NCBI RefSeq assembly: GCF_001280005.1
Contig: NZ_LGDW01000040.1
Location: 34,685-98,684, forward strand
Reading direction: 5' to 3'
DNA length: 64,000 nt
Source: Streptomyces sp. NRRL WC-3618
Lineage (GTDB): Bacteria > Actinomycetota > Actinomycetes > Streptomycetales > Streptomycetaceae
In this document: in pieces, positions 6,417 to 15,545 of the stretch
How positions within the stretch are numbered: the first letter of the stretch is position 1
Layout: each line of letters begins with the position of its first letter
Notes under the pieces: model-generated
Databases searched by the model: none
What the model was told of the DNA's origin: nothing
The model's input: the letters and a program-made list of their open reading frames with translations, nothing else
Made by a program: the position numbers and the translations under genes

Positions 6417-9287
6417 ATGACTGACGAAGCGAGAGGGAAGCCCGTCGGCGGATTACATGGCCGGGCGCGAGAAGTCGCGATCCTGCGCGCGGTGCTGGCG
6501 GGCGAAGGCGGCACGTGGTGCGTCGGGGTCACAGGGGAACCGGGGATCGGCAAGAGCCGGCTGCTGACGGAGCTGGGGAAGCTCGCGGACACAGAAGGAT
6601 GGACTGTCCGCAGTGCACGCGCGGCGGAGTTCGAGTCTCACATCCCGTTCGGTGTGTTCGTCAATGCGCTCGACGACCGGCTCGCCGAGCTGAGCCCTGA
6701 GCGTCTCGCCACTCTGGGGCAACAGCAGCTCGCACTTCTCGCGACCATGTTCCCGGCGCTTCCCGCCGTCGGTCCCGCCGACCTGGTCGACGCGGAGCGG
6801 TACCGGCTGCACCGGGCGGTTCGGGCATTGCTGGAGCTGCTCGCCGAGCCGTCCGGGCTGGTGCTCGTCTTCGACGATCTGCACTGGGCGGACGAGGGTT
6901 CGGTCGAGTTGCTCGACCACCTTTTGCGCCACCCGCCCCAGGGGCGGCTGGTCTTGGCATTGGCGAGCAGGCCCCGGCAGACATCGCTGCGGCTGTGGCA
7001 CGCGCTGTCCCGCGCCGCGACCGACGGGGTGGCCGAGCTGCTGGAACTCGCGCCGCTGAGCCAAGCCGATGCCGGCCACCTCATGCCGGAAAGGCTGGGC
7101 CGTTCGCGGCGGGAACAGCTTTACCAGGACAGCGGCGGAAACCCGTTCTACCTGGAAGCCTTGGTGCGGGCCGGTGAGCGGGGTATCGCCGTCGGTGATG
7201 TGGCGCTCCACCCCGACGGGGCGCTCCCGGTGGCGGTCCACGCGGTACTCGCTGCCGAGTTGGCCGCGTTGACCCCACAAGAGCGAGTCGTCGCGCACGC
7301 CGCCGCAGTCGTGGGTGACGACTTCGAGGCTGATTCGCTCGCTGAAACGGCGGCAATGGACGCCGGGTCCGTGCTCGCCGCGCTCGACCGGCTCGCCGAG
7401 CGTGACCTGGTGCGGCTGGATGGCGCGACCGGCCGGTTCCGGTACCGGCATCCGCTGGTGCGCAGCATCGCCTACCAGGACGCCGGTCCTGGCTGGCGAC
7501 TTCAGGCACACGGCCGGGCCGCGTCGGCACTCCGGAGCCGGGGCTCGCCGCCGGCTGAATTCGCCCGCCACGTGGAACGGTCCGCCGTCCGTGGTGACCT
7601 CGGGGCGGTCGCGGCGCTCACCGAGGCGGCTGAGGCGACGATGCATACCACGCCGACGACCGCCGGGCACTTCCTGCGGGCGGCCATTCGGTTGCTTCCC
7701 GACTCGGAGTCGGCCACGCCGCAGCGACTGATCCTGCTCGGCCGGCTGGCACACACTCTCGGCGCCACGGGCGACCTGCGGCAGGCCAGGGAAACCATGC
7801 AGGAGGTGCTGCGGCTACTGCCTGCCGAACTCACCCAGATCCGGGCACAGACAGCACGGGCCTGTGCGACGGTGGAGCAGATTCTCGGGCGCTACACCGA
7901 GGCCAGGGCGATGCTGCACAGCGAGTGGAAACGCGTCGAAGGTGTCGACGCCCACTCGGCGGCCGTCCTGCTTGTCGCGCTCGTTGCCGGTGAAAGTGTC
8001 GAGCGCGAGCACGGACAGGACCGGGTGCCCGAGGCGATCGCCGCCGCGCGGGAAGTCGGGGATCCGATGCTGCTGGCGACGGCGTTGTCGGCCGCAACGC
8101 TCATCGACGGGCGGGCGGACCGGCTGGACGAGGCGGCCGCACTCCTGGACGCCCTGCCCGACAGCGACCTGGTCCGCGACATCGATGCGGCGTTCTGGCT
8201 GAGCTGGTCGGAAGTCTCCGCCGACCGGCTCACGGCGGCGAGCCGGCACATGAGCCGTGGCCTGCACTTGGCTCGTGCGAGCAGGCAGTCCCACAAGATC
8301 GCGCTGCTGACCGCGATCCGCGGCATGGTGCATGCCTACCTCGGCGAGCTGGCGGAGGCTACCACCTGCTTCGACGACAGCCTGGAGTCGGCGGAACTGA
8401 CCGGTAGCGAGGAACTGCGCGTCATGGCGTTGACCTTCGGGTGCTGGATCACCACCTGGCGCGGCGACCTGACCGAGGCGATCCGCCTGGGCAAGGAAGC
8501 CATCGTCGTCGACGACCAGGCGACGGCCATGAGCTCCTGGCGCAGTGGCCAGGCCGAGGCGATGCTGGCGCAGGCGATGTTGCACTCGGGTGATCCGCAC
8601 GCTTGCATCGAGCTGCTGCTCACCCGTGGCGGAGGGGCCGAACTGCCCGCAGTGGGCCTCCGCACTAGGCCATTGGTGTACCTGATGCTCACGGAGGCGG
8701 AGGTCGCGGCCGGCCGGGTTGCCGCGGCCACGGGATGGGCCGACCGGGCGGAGGACGCGGCCGGTCGGCTCGAGCTTCCGCTGCGTACCGCCATGGCACA
8801 GCAGGCCCGCGCGATCGCTACGCGGCCAACGGATCCGGCGGCAGCCGCACCGCTCGCCATCGCCGCTGCTGCCACGTTCGGCCGGATCGGGGCGGCCGTG
8901 GAGGCCGGGCGGGCGCACTTGCTCGCGGCGACGGCGTTCGGCGACAGCGGGGCGATCGACCAGGCCCGTGCACACCTCGTGGCTGCCCGCGGGTTGTTCA
9001 CCCGGTGTGATGCGCGACTGTTCCTGCCGCAGGTCGCGCGCGAGGAGCGGCGCCTGAACGCGCGTGGCCCCAGGCCCGAAAGCGGTGCCGAGCGATTTGA
9101 CCTGACCGCCCGTGAGGTCGAGATCGTCAACCTGGTCCTGGACGGCCTGACCAACCGGGACATCGGCCTGCGGCTGCATTTGAGTTTCAAGACCGTTGAA
9201 GTCCACCTGGGCCGGGTCTACACAAAGGTTGGTGTCTCTGGTCGTACTGCTCTGGCCGGCGTGTGGGCCGCCGCGGCGCGTGATTGA
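6417..9287 (+). CDS. LAL-type LuxR regulator with a TTA codon
   Basis: The 956-residue product has a P-loop ATPase domain (Walker A GEPGIGKS at residues 40-47, Walker B-like LVLVFDDLHWAD near 150), a long helical repeat region and a C-terminal LuxR helix-turn-helix (FDLTAREVEIVNLVLDGLTN..., about residues 895-950). This is the large ATP-binding LuxR family that activates secondary metabolism or sugar genes. ATG 6417 is preferred because the family begins shortly before GLHGRAREV; the frame is open further upstream. Residue 13 is encoded by TTA (6453-6455), the only in-frame TTA I found in the window, so translation should need the bldA tRNA. Its target genes are not evident. Confidence 0.9.
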   Translation: MTDEARGKPVGGLHGRAREVAILRAVLAGEGGTWCVGVTGEPGIGKSRLLTELGKLADTEGWTVRSARAAEFESHIPFGVFVNALDDRLAELSPERLATLGQQQLALLATMFPALPAVGPADLVDAERYRLHRAVRALLELLAEPSGLVLVFDDLHWADEGSVELLDHLLRHPPQGRLVLALASRPRQTSLRLWHALSRAATDGVAELLELAPLSQADAGHLMPERLGRSRREQLYQDSGGNPFYLEALVRAGERGIAVGDVALHPDGALPVAVHAVLAAELAALTPQERVVAHAAAVVGDDFEADSLAETAAMDAGSVLAALDRLAERDLVRLDGATGRFRYRHPLVRSIAYQDAGPGWRLQAHGRAASALRSRGSPPAEFARHVERSAVRGDLGAVAALTEAAEATMHTTPTTAGHFLRAAIRLLPDSESATPQRLILLGRLAHTLGATGDLRQARETMQEVLRLLPAELTQIRAQTARACATVEQILGRYTEARAMLHSEWKRVEGVDAHSAAVLLVALVAGESVEREHGQDRVPEAIAAAREVGDPMLLATALSAATLIDGRADRLDEAAALLDALPDSDLVRDIDAAFWLSWSEVSADRLTAASRHMSRGLHLARASRQSHKIALLTAIRGMVHAYLGELAEATTCFDDSLESAELTGSEELRVMALTFGCWITTWRGDLTEAIRLGKEAIVVDDQATAMSSWRSGQAEAMLAQAMLHSGDPHACIELLLTRGGGAELPAVGLRTRPLVYLMLTEAEVAAGRVAAATGWADRAEDAAGRLELPLRTAMAQQARAIATRPTDPAAAAPLAIAAAATFGRIGAAVEAGRAHLLAATAFGDSGAIDQARAHLVAARGLFTRCDARLFLPQVAREERRLNARGPRPESGAERFDLTAREVEIVNLVLDGLTNRDIGLRLHLSFKTVEVHLGRVYTKVGVSGRTALAGVWAAAARD

Positions 9288-9309
9288 GGACGCCACGGCG
9301 GCCAACTAC

Positions 9310-10632
9310 TCAGTTGCCGAGATCGCGTACGTACAGGTCGAACTTCCGGCTGGTGCCGTCACCGCCCAGGTTCGTCGCGCTGGTCGTGAAAGCGACGTGG
9401 TGGCCGTCGGCCGAAATCGAGGGGCTGTTGCTGTAGCCATCGCTCTGCGAGCCGTCGACGGCGACACTGACCCTGGTCGTGGTGGCGGTCACCCGGTCTC
9501 GCACGAACACGTCCCAGCGTGAGTTGGTGTCGCCGGTCACCAGCTTGTCCTCGCCGGACACGAACGCGATGTAGCGGCCGTCGGCGGAGAGCGTGGTCCG
9601 CTCCTGGCCGGGGGTTCCACCGTCGCTCAGGTCATTGGGGCCGAGGTTCACCTGCGTCGTCGTCCGGGTGACCCGGTCGTACAGGAAGATGTCGGTATCG
9701 TTCGGACCGCCGGTGTCGCCGGCCACCAGATTCGATGCGGTGGACTCGAACGCGACGTAGCGGCCGTCGGCCGAGATGGCCGCCGTGCGACTGGCGGAAT
9801 TGCCTTCATTTCCGTCGGGACCGACGCTGATCCGGTCGGTGTACCCCGTCAGCCGATCGTGTACGAACACGTCGTCCGAGTGGTTGTGGTCGGGGAACAG
9901 GGACAGCGTCTTCGCCCCGGAGGAGAAAGCGACGTAGCGCCCGTCTGCCGAGATCGACGGCAACTGACTGACGTCGTCGCCCTGGCGACCGTTGGAATCG
10001 ACGCTGACCCTGGTGGTCTCACCGGTCTGCCAGTCGCGTACGAAGACGTCGTGGATGTCGTTGGTGTCGCCGAACACCAGGTTCGACGCGGGGGAGTCGA
10101 ACGCGACGAACCGGCCTTCGGCGGAGATCGACGGATGGAAACTCTCACTGTCGCTCTGCTCACCATGCCTGCCGACGCTGACCCTGGTGGTCTCACCGGT
10201 CTGCAGGTCGTGCAAGAAAATGTCGCGGTAGCGGTTGGTGTCACCGGGTACCAGGTTCGTCGCGACGGACTCGAACGCGACGTAGCGGCCGTCGGCGGAG
10301 ATCGACGGATTCCGACTCGCGTTGTTGGCCTGGGCGCCCGCGGAGTCGACGCTGACCCTGGTGATGACGCCGGTCTGCCGGTCGCGCACGAACACGTCGT
10401 CCGCTCGGTTGGTGTCGCCAGTCACCAGATCCCTTGCCAGCGACGTGAAAGCCACGTAGCGGCCGTCGGCGGAGATCGACGGCCCGCTGGCGGAGTTGCT
10501 TATCGGTGCCGTGCCTGCCGGCCCCGGCTCGGCATCCGCGGCATGCGCGACGCCGCCTGACAGCAGCGCCGCGACGATTCCCGACGCGAGCACTGTGCGC
10601 TCTGCGTTGCGGATTATGGAGAGACGTCTCAT
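9310..10632 (-). CDS. Secreted seven-repeat PD40/TolB-like beta-propeller protein
   Basis: The 440-residue product has a signal peptide (RTVLASGIVAALLSGGVAHAADA) and then seven tandem repeats of about 58 residues, each reading close to SISADGRYVAFxSxAxxLVxGDTN followed by DVFVRDRxTGxTTRVSV. Seven PD40-like units predict a closed seven-bladed propeller. The acidic GDTNxxxD loop recurs in most blades and could bind metal or ligand. There is no enzyme motif, so a binding or scaffolding role outside the cell is the most that can be said. It converges on the LAL regulator with 22 bases between stops. Confidence 0.85.
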   Translation of the reverse strand: MRRLSIIRNAERTVLASGIVAALLSGGVAHAADAEPGPAGTAPISNSASGPSISADGRYVAFTSLARDLVTGDTNRADDVFVRDRQTGVITRVSVDSAGAQANNASRNPSISADGRYVAFESVATNLVPGDTNRYRDIFLHDLQTGETTRVSVGRHGEQSDSESFHPSISAEGRFVAFDSPASNLVFGDTNDIHDVFVRDWQTGETTRVSVDSNGRQGDDVSQLPSISADGRYVAFSSGAKTLSLFPDHNHSDDVFVHDRLTGYTDRISVGPDGNEGNSASRTAAISADGRYVAFESTASNLVAGDTGGPNDTDIFLYDRVTRTTTQVNLGPNDLSDGGTPGQERTTLSADGRYIAFVSGEDKLVTGDTNSRWDVFVRDRVTATTTRVSVAVDGSQSDGYSNSPSISADGHHVAFTTSATNLGGDGTSRKFDLYVRDLGN

Positions 10633-10664
10633 GCGTGTCCTTCTGTTCGGTTCGCCGCCACGGC

Positions 10665-10721
10665 AGCCGGTTGGCCGGATCAGCGTTCCGCGGAGCCGGT
10701 TGGCCGGATCAGCCTTCCGCG
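10665..10721. repeat. Two 28-bp direct repeats, 29-bp period
   Basis: AGCCGGTTGGCCGGATCAGC plus TTCCGCG-type ends occur at 10665-10692 and 10694-10721, differing at one base. They lie just upstream of the propeller gene start on its minus strand, so they could be duplicated protein sites or simple slippage. The core TTGGCCGGATCA has partial symmetry. Confidence 0.65.
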
Positions 10722-10914
10722 TCGGACCGGCCGAAGCATGAGGGAACCCCCTACGCCTTAGGCATCGGCGTCTTCACGCTTCACGACCGGCTGCACCTGT
10801 CAATCCCCCCGTTTCGTAGAGACCCTCCGATGCGGTCAGCCCGGACGGCACCGTCCTCGCGACCGCCGACCGTTCCGCCGGTGACACCGGCTGGGCACTG
10901 CGCTCGGACGGCCG

Positions 10915-11262
10915 CGGACCGGGCCGCCCGGCAGGCGGCCGACGCCCGCCTCGCCGTCACCGACGCCCTGGCCGCCGCCGAGCGGACCTGCGGCAGGCAT
11001 CTCCGGGGCGGTCATGCACACCGACCAATTGAACTCGCCCAGAACACCAGCCGGGCCTTCGCCGACGCTGCGGTCAGGCCGGCATCCGCCAGTCCATGAG
11101 CGGGGTCGGCCGTCCTCCAGCGCGACGTTCAGACGCGAGACGCTCCAGGGCCGCAAGCCCTGGTCCAGCGAGCACGAGGCCGGCTTCGATGTGCTCCGCC
11201 GGCTACACCGCTACAACACCCGGCGCCGCCACTCCCAGCGGGACAACCCTTCCGTCGGCAGG
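10915..11262 (+). pseudogene. IS3-family transposase (OrfB) C-terminal remnant
   Basis: Three frames together give the end of an IS3-type integrase: RQAADARLAVTDALAAAERT, then AVMHTDQ (the conserved HTD), NTSRAFADA, and TFRRETLQGRKPWSSEHEA followed by RLHRYNTRRRHSQ. The last motif (YNxxRRHS) is typical of IS3/IS2-like DDE transposases. At least two frame changes (near 10995 and 11040) and missing ends show that it is dead. The flanking stretch 10742-10914 shows nothing I can assign. Confidence 0.7.
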
Positions 11263-11335
11263 GCACCGGTAGGCCCCGGCCGGGTGTGCTTCCGGACGGG
11301 GCTACCGTTTTTCCCGCGACGTCCCTGTGGCCTGG

Positions 11336-11566
11336 CTACCTCGTCAGTGGAGCCACGACCCAGCGCCACGCCCACCGCTCGTCCGAGACGTGATCGGGGG
11401 AGAGCAGCCGCTCGCTGTTGAGACGGTCGACGGCTTCTTCACGGGTGGCCCCACAGGCGGCGACGGACGGTGCCTGGGCGGTGCTGATGCGCCAACTGGC
11501 GTCCAGCCATGCCTGCGTCGCGAAGGTCGATGCTGAACGCGCCCCAGCGGCCGTCCGTGGAATCAC
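11336..11566 (-). CDS. Doubtful small hypothetical protein or gene fragment
   Basis: A minus-strand frame gives WLDASWRISTAQAPSVAACG, then ATREEAVDRLNSERLLS, ending WAWRWVVAPLTR. The WxASW...REEAVxRL layout is reminiscent of small Streptomyces proteins of unknown function. No ribosome binding site supports a start, and the upstream half may be in another frame, so it may be a broken gene next to the IS3 remnant. Treat it as tentative. Confidence 0.25.
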   Translation of the reverse strand: MIPRTAAGARSASTFATQAWLDASWRISTAQAPSVAACGATREEAVDRLNSERLLSPDHVSDERWAWRWVVAPLTR

Positions 11567-11719
11567 GGACTCCGGCGGCGCTTTCTACGACTCGAACGGC
11601 GACGGGCCGCGGTCTGCGTAGGTGATGGGCATGGCTGTCCCTTCGTTGACCGTCCCTTCGTTGGCGGTCCGAGGTCATGGAGGGCACGCTCATCAGGACC
11701 CGCCGCAAGGGAGAAAGAT

Positions 11720-11742
11720 GCCCGGGCCGGCCCGGCCCGGGC
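11720..11742. terminator. Strong GC-rich hairpin ending the subtilase operon
   Basis: GCCCGGGCCG and CGGCCCGGGC form a perfect 10-bp stem with loop GCC, 12 bases beyond the stop of the small inhibitor-like gene on the minus strand. On the plus strand it is followed by GTTTT. It is probably the transcript end of the subtilase pair and could work in both directions. Confidence 0.65.
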
Positions 11743-11753
11743 GTTTTCTGGAC

Positions 11754-12002
11754 TCATTGCAGGGGGGAGTCAGGCGGGGGGAGACGGATGATGCGGTCCC
11801 GGTCTACGGAGTTGACGCCGGCGACCGCCTTCAGAACCGGGATCCGGTCCTCGGCGATGGTTCCGGACAGTGTGCCGAGGACAGGTTGCTCGCCCGTGAC
11901 GGTCAGCCCGGCCCGTCGCGCTGCCTCGAGCACCTCCGCGAACCGGTCGCGGTCGACGGCAAGGATGACTCCGACCGGTTCGGACTGCGAAGACTCGCTC
12001 AC
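11754..12002 (-). CDS. Small I9-like prodomain/inhibitor partner of the subtilase
   Basis: This 82-residue protein reads as a beta-alpha-beta-beta-alpha-beta unit: VGVILAVDRDRFAEVLEAAR, VTGEQPVLGTLSGTI and VLKAVAGVNSVDRDR, ending LPPPDSPLQ. The last helix-strand (VAGVNSVDRDR) resembles the end of inhibitor I9 prodomains (VPGVxSVEPDR). Similar small proteins are often annotated as ketohydroxyglutarate aldolase, which I think is wrong because they are far too short. Its ATG overlaps the subtilase stop by four bases, indicating coupled translation. The likely role is folding aid or inhibitor of the adjacent protease; this is inference. Confidence 0.7.
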   Translation of the reverse strand: MSESSQSEPVGVILAVDRDRFAEVLEAARRAGLTVTGEQPVLGTLSGTIAEDRIPVLKAVAGVNSVDRDRIIRLPPPDSPLQ

Positions 12003-13336
12003 GGGGCCTGGAGCAGACCCGAGCCGACGTCCTCGACGGGTTGCGTCAGCGGGAACGCACCCGCCAGGAGGCTGTCTTTGAGGTCGGCCGCAGAGGCGTT
12101 GGGGTTGGCTTCGGCGAGCAGTGCGAGGACACCCGCGACGTGCGGCGTGGCCATGCTGGTGCCCGACTTCGTCTTGTACCCGCCGCCAGGGGCTGCCGAG
12201 CGTACGTCCCTGCCGGGCGCGGCGATGTTGACTTCACCGCCCTCGCCGTTGATGCCGCTGCAGGAGAAGAACGACGTCGTGAGTGACTTGTCCAGCGAGG
12301 CCACCGCGAGGACGGAGGGGCAGTTGGCGGGTGAGCCGACGGGCTCGATGTGCTGGGGCCGTCTGCTTTCGTTGCCCGCGGCGGCGACGATCACTGCCCC
12401 GAGATCGAGCGCGATCCGGGCCAGGTTCTCGTATGTCTGGAGGAAGAGCTCATCCGGCCGGACGGGAGCACCGAGTGACATGGAGATCACCCGCGCGCCG
12501 TGGGTGATCGCCCAGTGCATGCCCGCCAGGACCTGGCCGTCGGTGCCCTGGCCCGTGTTGTCGAGCACCTTCGCCGCGAGTATCCGGGCGTCGGGCGCCA
12601 CGCCGTAGCGGGGCTCCTGATTCTGGGGAGTCGCCGGGCCGGCGGCGGTGCCGATGCAGTGTGTGCCGTGGCCGTGTACGTCCTCGACAGTCTCGCCGAG
12701 CACGAAGGAGACCGTCTCGTCGATACGCCCGACCAGGTCCGGGTGGTCGGTGTCCACGCCGGTGTCGAGTACGGCGATCTTCACGCCGCGCCCGGTCAGG
12801 GGGGACAGGCCGGCCCGGATCGCCTGGAGACCCCAGGTCAACTTGTGCTCGTCCCAGTCCGGGCCCTGGGCGGCGGCCATTGCGCCCTCGGTGTGACGTT
12901 CAACCACTTTGTCGTCGCTGCGGTAGGCCGGGAAGAACTCGGTCATCGGCTGCTGCGCCGTACCGATCACCGAGGCGTAGACCATGCGCTCCGGCTCTGC
13001 CGCGATGATCGAGGGCTCGGCCTCGGCCGCGGTCACCAGCGCGTGGCGCTGCTCGCGTCTTACTTCGACGACGGCCGCGCTGATCTGCTCGAAGTGCACG
13101 GAAACGTCGGGGTTTTCGAGGAGTTCGGCGACGTTTGCGGTCTCCGCTCCCCGGACGCGCTCCACCGGTGCGATGTCGGCGGCGGAACGCAGTGCGTCCA
13201 GTCCGCTCTCCTGCTTGCTCGGGTCGAGCAGGATCACGTACCGACCGGTGTACTCCGAGCCCTGATCCGCCGGGGCGCCATTGGGCCGGTCCGGCTGCTC
13301 GCCGAAGCCACGCCTGTCCAAGGGTCCGTTCGCCAT
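11999..13336 (-). CDS. S8 subtilisin-like serine peptidase without signal peptide
   Basis: The 445-residue product carries the full S8 catalytic set: Asp in VLDTGVDTDHPDL, His in HGHGTHCIG, the oxyanion Asn in AAAGNESR and Ser in SGTSMATPHVAG. The first 130 residues include YTGRYVILLDP and a helix-strand ending IIAAEPERMVYA, which looks like a built-in I9-type propeptide. No signal peptide or membrane segment is seen, so the enzyme is either cytoplasmic or exported by another route. It is cotranscribed with the small I9-like gene downstream. Confidence 0.9.
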   Translation of the reverse strand: MANGPLDRRGFGEQPDRPNGAPADQGSEYTGRYVILLDPSKQESGLDALRSAADIAPVERVRGAETANVAELLENPDVSVHFEQISAAVVEVRREQRHALVTAAEAEPSIIAAEPERMVYASVIGTAQQPMTEFFPAYRSDDKVVERHTEGAMAAAQGPDWDEHKLTWGLQAIRAGLSPLTGRGVKIAVLDTGVDTDHPDLVGRIDETVSFVLGETVEDVHGHGTHCIGTAAGPATPQNQEPRYGVAPDARILAAKVLDNTGQGTDGQVLAGMHWAITHGARVISMSLGAPVRPDELFLQTYENLARIALDLGAVIVAAAGNESRRPQHIEPVGSPANCPSVLAVASLDKSLTTSFFSCSGINGEGGEVNIAAPGRDVRSAAPGGGYKTKSGTSMATPHVAGVLALLAEANPNASAADLKDSLLAGAFPLTQPVEDVGSGLLQAP

Positions 13337-13728
13337 GTGAATTTCCCGCCCTTCTTAATGGTTTCCCGGTCAGTGGACGCGCGTCGAGGCGCGCAGTGCC
13401 AGGCTCCGGGGATGGGGGGCGCGGTTCGGCCGAGTGACGACGCGTGAGCCATCGTCTGCGGGACTTGTCCCTGCCGGGCCGTTGTCTCGGCATCGCCCTC
13501 TTGTCCACCGTCGCACCGGGTACATGGGCCCGCAACATGGCGCAGCCTCAGCCGTTCTGGAGGCATCGACTGCCAGTTGTGGCGCCGAAGTTGACAGCGG
13601 ACCGACCCCGGCTCAGTATCGTTGGTGGCGGCGTATTGTCTGATTTCATCGGTTATAGGGCGGTATCCCTCTGGGTCTCAGTAGCCCAGAACCAGATGAC
13701 AGACGGAAACGCATCGAAGGAGACGGAC
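13337..13728. promoter_or_regulatory. Divergent intergenic region between the two peptidase units
   Basis: About 390 bases separate the subtilase (minus) and the carboxypeptidase unit (plus). Both directions need promoters here. The part around 13625-13690 is visibly less GC-rich (for example GATTTCATCGGTTATAGGG). I could not fix -35/-10 pairs. No gene is supported. Confidence 0.35.
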
Positions 13729-14082
13729 ATGAACGGACCGTCCGAACGCCCGCAGCAGCCTCCGATCCGAGACGCACGTGACGCCGGGGGTGAAAACCCC
13801 ACGGTGCGTTTCGACGCCACGGTCCACCCCGGTGTGACGAACCGTGATCTCCTCGGCGTCGCAGACCTTGATCTGGACCGGATCCCGGATCCGGAGGGCG
13901 ACGTCCGGGTGGTCGTCACTGCGGACGAGTGCCGGCGTCTGCTGGAGAGCGGTTACGAGGTCCGTCTGCATGCCCAGGTGCCCGTGCGGCCCCTCCCGGC
14001 CGAACTCGTTGAACAGGACGACTCGGTAAGGGCGTGGCTGGAGGAGCGCGTTGAGGGCATCGAGCGTTCGGGAGGTGTGTGA
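13729..14082 (+). CDS. Prodomain-like small protein upstream of M14 peptidase
   Basis: ATG 13729 has a good GAAGGAGA site and encodes 117 residues. The middle reads VRVVVTADECRRLLESGYEV, very like the strand-helix-strand that ends activation prodomains of M14 carboxypeptidases (VTATPAEARxLRxxGYxV). No signal peptide is present. The stop overlaps the start of the peptidase gene (TGATG). I infer a separately encoded prodomain, chaperone or inhibitor for that enzyme; no family name is certain. Confidence 0.7.
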   Translation: MNGPSERPQQPPIRDARDAGGENPTVRFDATVHPGVTNRDLLGVADLDLDRIPDPEGDVRVVVTADECRRLLESGYEVRLHAQVPVRPLPAELVEQDDSVRAWLEERVEGIERSGGV

Positions 14083-15545
14083 TGTACCGAACGGTCCCCC
14101 AACTCGACTCCGTTACCTCGCTGCTCGCCGCGTGGTTCCCGCAACTGTGCACGAGAACCCAACTGCCCGAGACCTCCGTCCAGGGCAGCCCCGTGTTCGC
14201 CCTGCGGTTGCGTGCCGGCCACGACGCGGACCGCCGAGGTGTCCTGTTCGTGGGCGGCACTCACGCGCGCGAGCTGATGAACCCGGACGCCCTGGTGGAA
14301 TTCGCCGTCGACCTTGTCGTGAGCTATCTGCGCGGCACCGACATCGTGTACGGCGGCCGCACCTGGACGGCTGAGGACGTCAGACTCATCCTGGAGAGCC
14401 TCGACCTCTGGTTCATACCCTGCGCCAACCCCGACGGCCGCACCAAGGTGCTGACCGTCGACAACATGTGGCGCAAGAACCTCCGTGACAACCCGGGCAC
14501 GTTGTGCGACGGGGTCGACCTCAACCGCAACGCGGCCATCCTCTGGGGAGTGACGGAGGGCCAGACCTCGTGCAGCCCCTGCACCGATATCTACGTCGGG
14601 TCCAAGGCTTTCTCCGAGCCGGAGACCCGAAACGTCAAGCACCTGCTGGACACCGAGCGCATTCACACGTTCGCGGACGTGCACTCGTTCTCGGAGCTGG
14701 TCCTCTACCCGTGGGGCCACGCCGAGAACCAGACCACCGATCCGGCGGCACAGCGGTTCACGAGCCTACCCACCGGAACCTGTGCGCCCATCGGCATCCC
14801 GGGCTATCGGGAGTACATCTCGCCCCAGGACCTGCTCCGCTTCACCACGGTCGCGCAGCGGCTCGTCGACGCGATCGCGGCGGTACGCGGAAGCGCCTAC
14901 ACACCGCAGACAGGCCGGACGCTGTACGCCACCACCGGCACCCAGAGCGACTACGCCTACAGCCGCCACATCGCGGATCCCGCGCTGGGCAAGACATACG
15001 GCTTCACCATCGAGACGGGCCCGCGGGTCGGCAGCGTCGAGGACTCCTTCCACCCGCCGGACCCCACGCCCATCAAGCTCGATGCCAAAGCGGGCATGCT
15101 GGCCCTCGCCCAGGAGAGCATCTGCGCCTTCGACCTGATCGGCCTGCGACAGCTCAACCGCCAGACCGAGGTGGACACGCTACGCCGGGTCCGTGACGAC
15201 GTGCTCGCGAGCGCCGAGGCCGGCCGCGACTGGATCACCCTCGTCGAACGAGTCGAACTGCCCGTCGCTTCCCTGCTGTTCACCGACGAGGACTTGGCAG
15301 GCCGGGCCGCCGCGCTGATCGAACGCGCGGGGAAGCTGTTCGAGGACGAGCAGTCCGTCGTCAGCGACGAGGACGTCGACCTGGGACGGGCCCTGCTGGC
15401 CGAACTCGCCGAGCGGGTCGGAGCCGAGAACGCTCAGGTGCGCACCGATCTGCAAGCCGTCGGCGCGGCTCTGGAACAGGCGAGAAGGGTGTCGACGGTC
15501 GAGGTGCTGAAGCAACTGACGAACCGCGGCCCGCTGCCGAAGTAG
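14082..15545 (+). CDS. M14 zinc carboxypeptidase, cytoplasmic-type
   Basis: The 487-residue product has the M14 zinc site HxxE in GGTHARELMNP (about residue 61), the substrate-binding CDGVDLNRNAAI block (about 147), the third zinc ligand in FADVHSFSELVLYPWGH (about 201) and the catalytic Glu in FTIETGPR (about 311). Residues beyond about 350 form a helical 130-residue extension of unknown role. There is no signal peptide and no prodomain within the chain, unusual for secreted members. ATG 14082 is best placed after GGGAGG; GTG 14079 is an alternative. Confidence 0.9.
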   Translation: MYRTVPQLDSVTSLLAAWFPQLCTRTQLPETSVQGSPVFALRLRAGHDADRRGVLFVGGTHARELMNPDALVEFAVDLVVSYLRGTDIVYGGRTWTAEDVRLILESLDLWFIPCANPDGRTKVLTVDNMWRKNLRDNPGTLCDGVDLNRNAAILWGVTEGQTSCSPCTDIYVGSKAFSEPETRNVKHLLDTERIHTFADVHSFSELVLYPWGHAENQTTDPAAQRFTSLPTGTCAPIGIPGYREYISPQDLLRFTTVAQRLVDAIAAVRGSAYTPQTGRTLYATTGTQSDYAYSRHIADPALGKTYGFTIETGPRVGSVEDSFHPPDPTPIKLDAKAGMLALAQESICAFDLIGLRQLNRQTEVDTLRRVRDDVLASAEAGRDWITLVERVELPVASLLFTDEDLAGRAAALIERAGKLFEDEQSVVSDEDVDLGRALLAELAERVGAENAQVRTDLQAVGAALEQARRVSTVEVLKQLTNRGPLPK

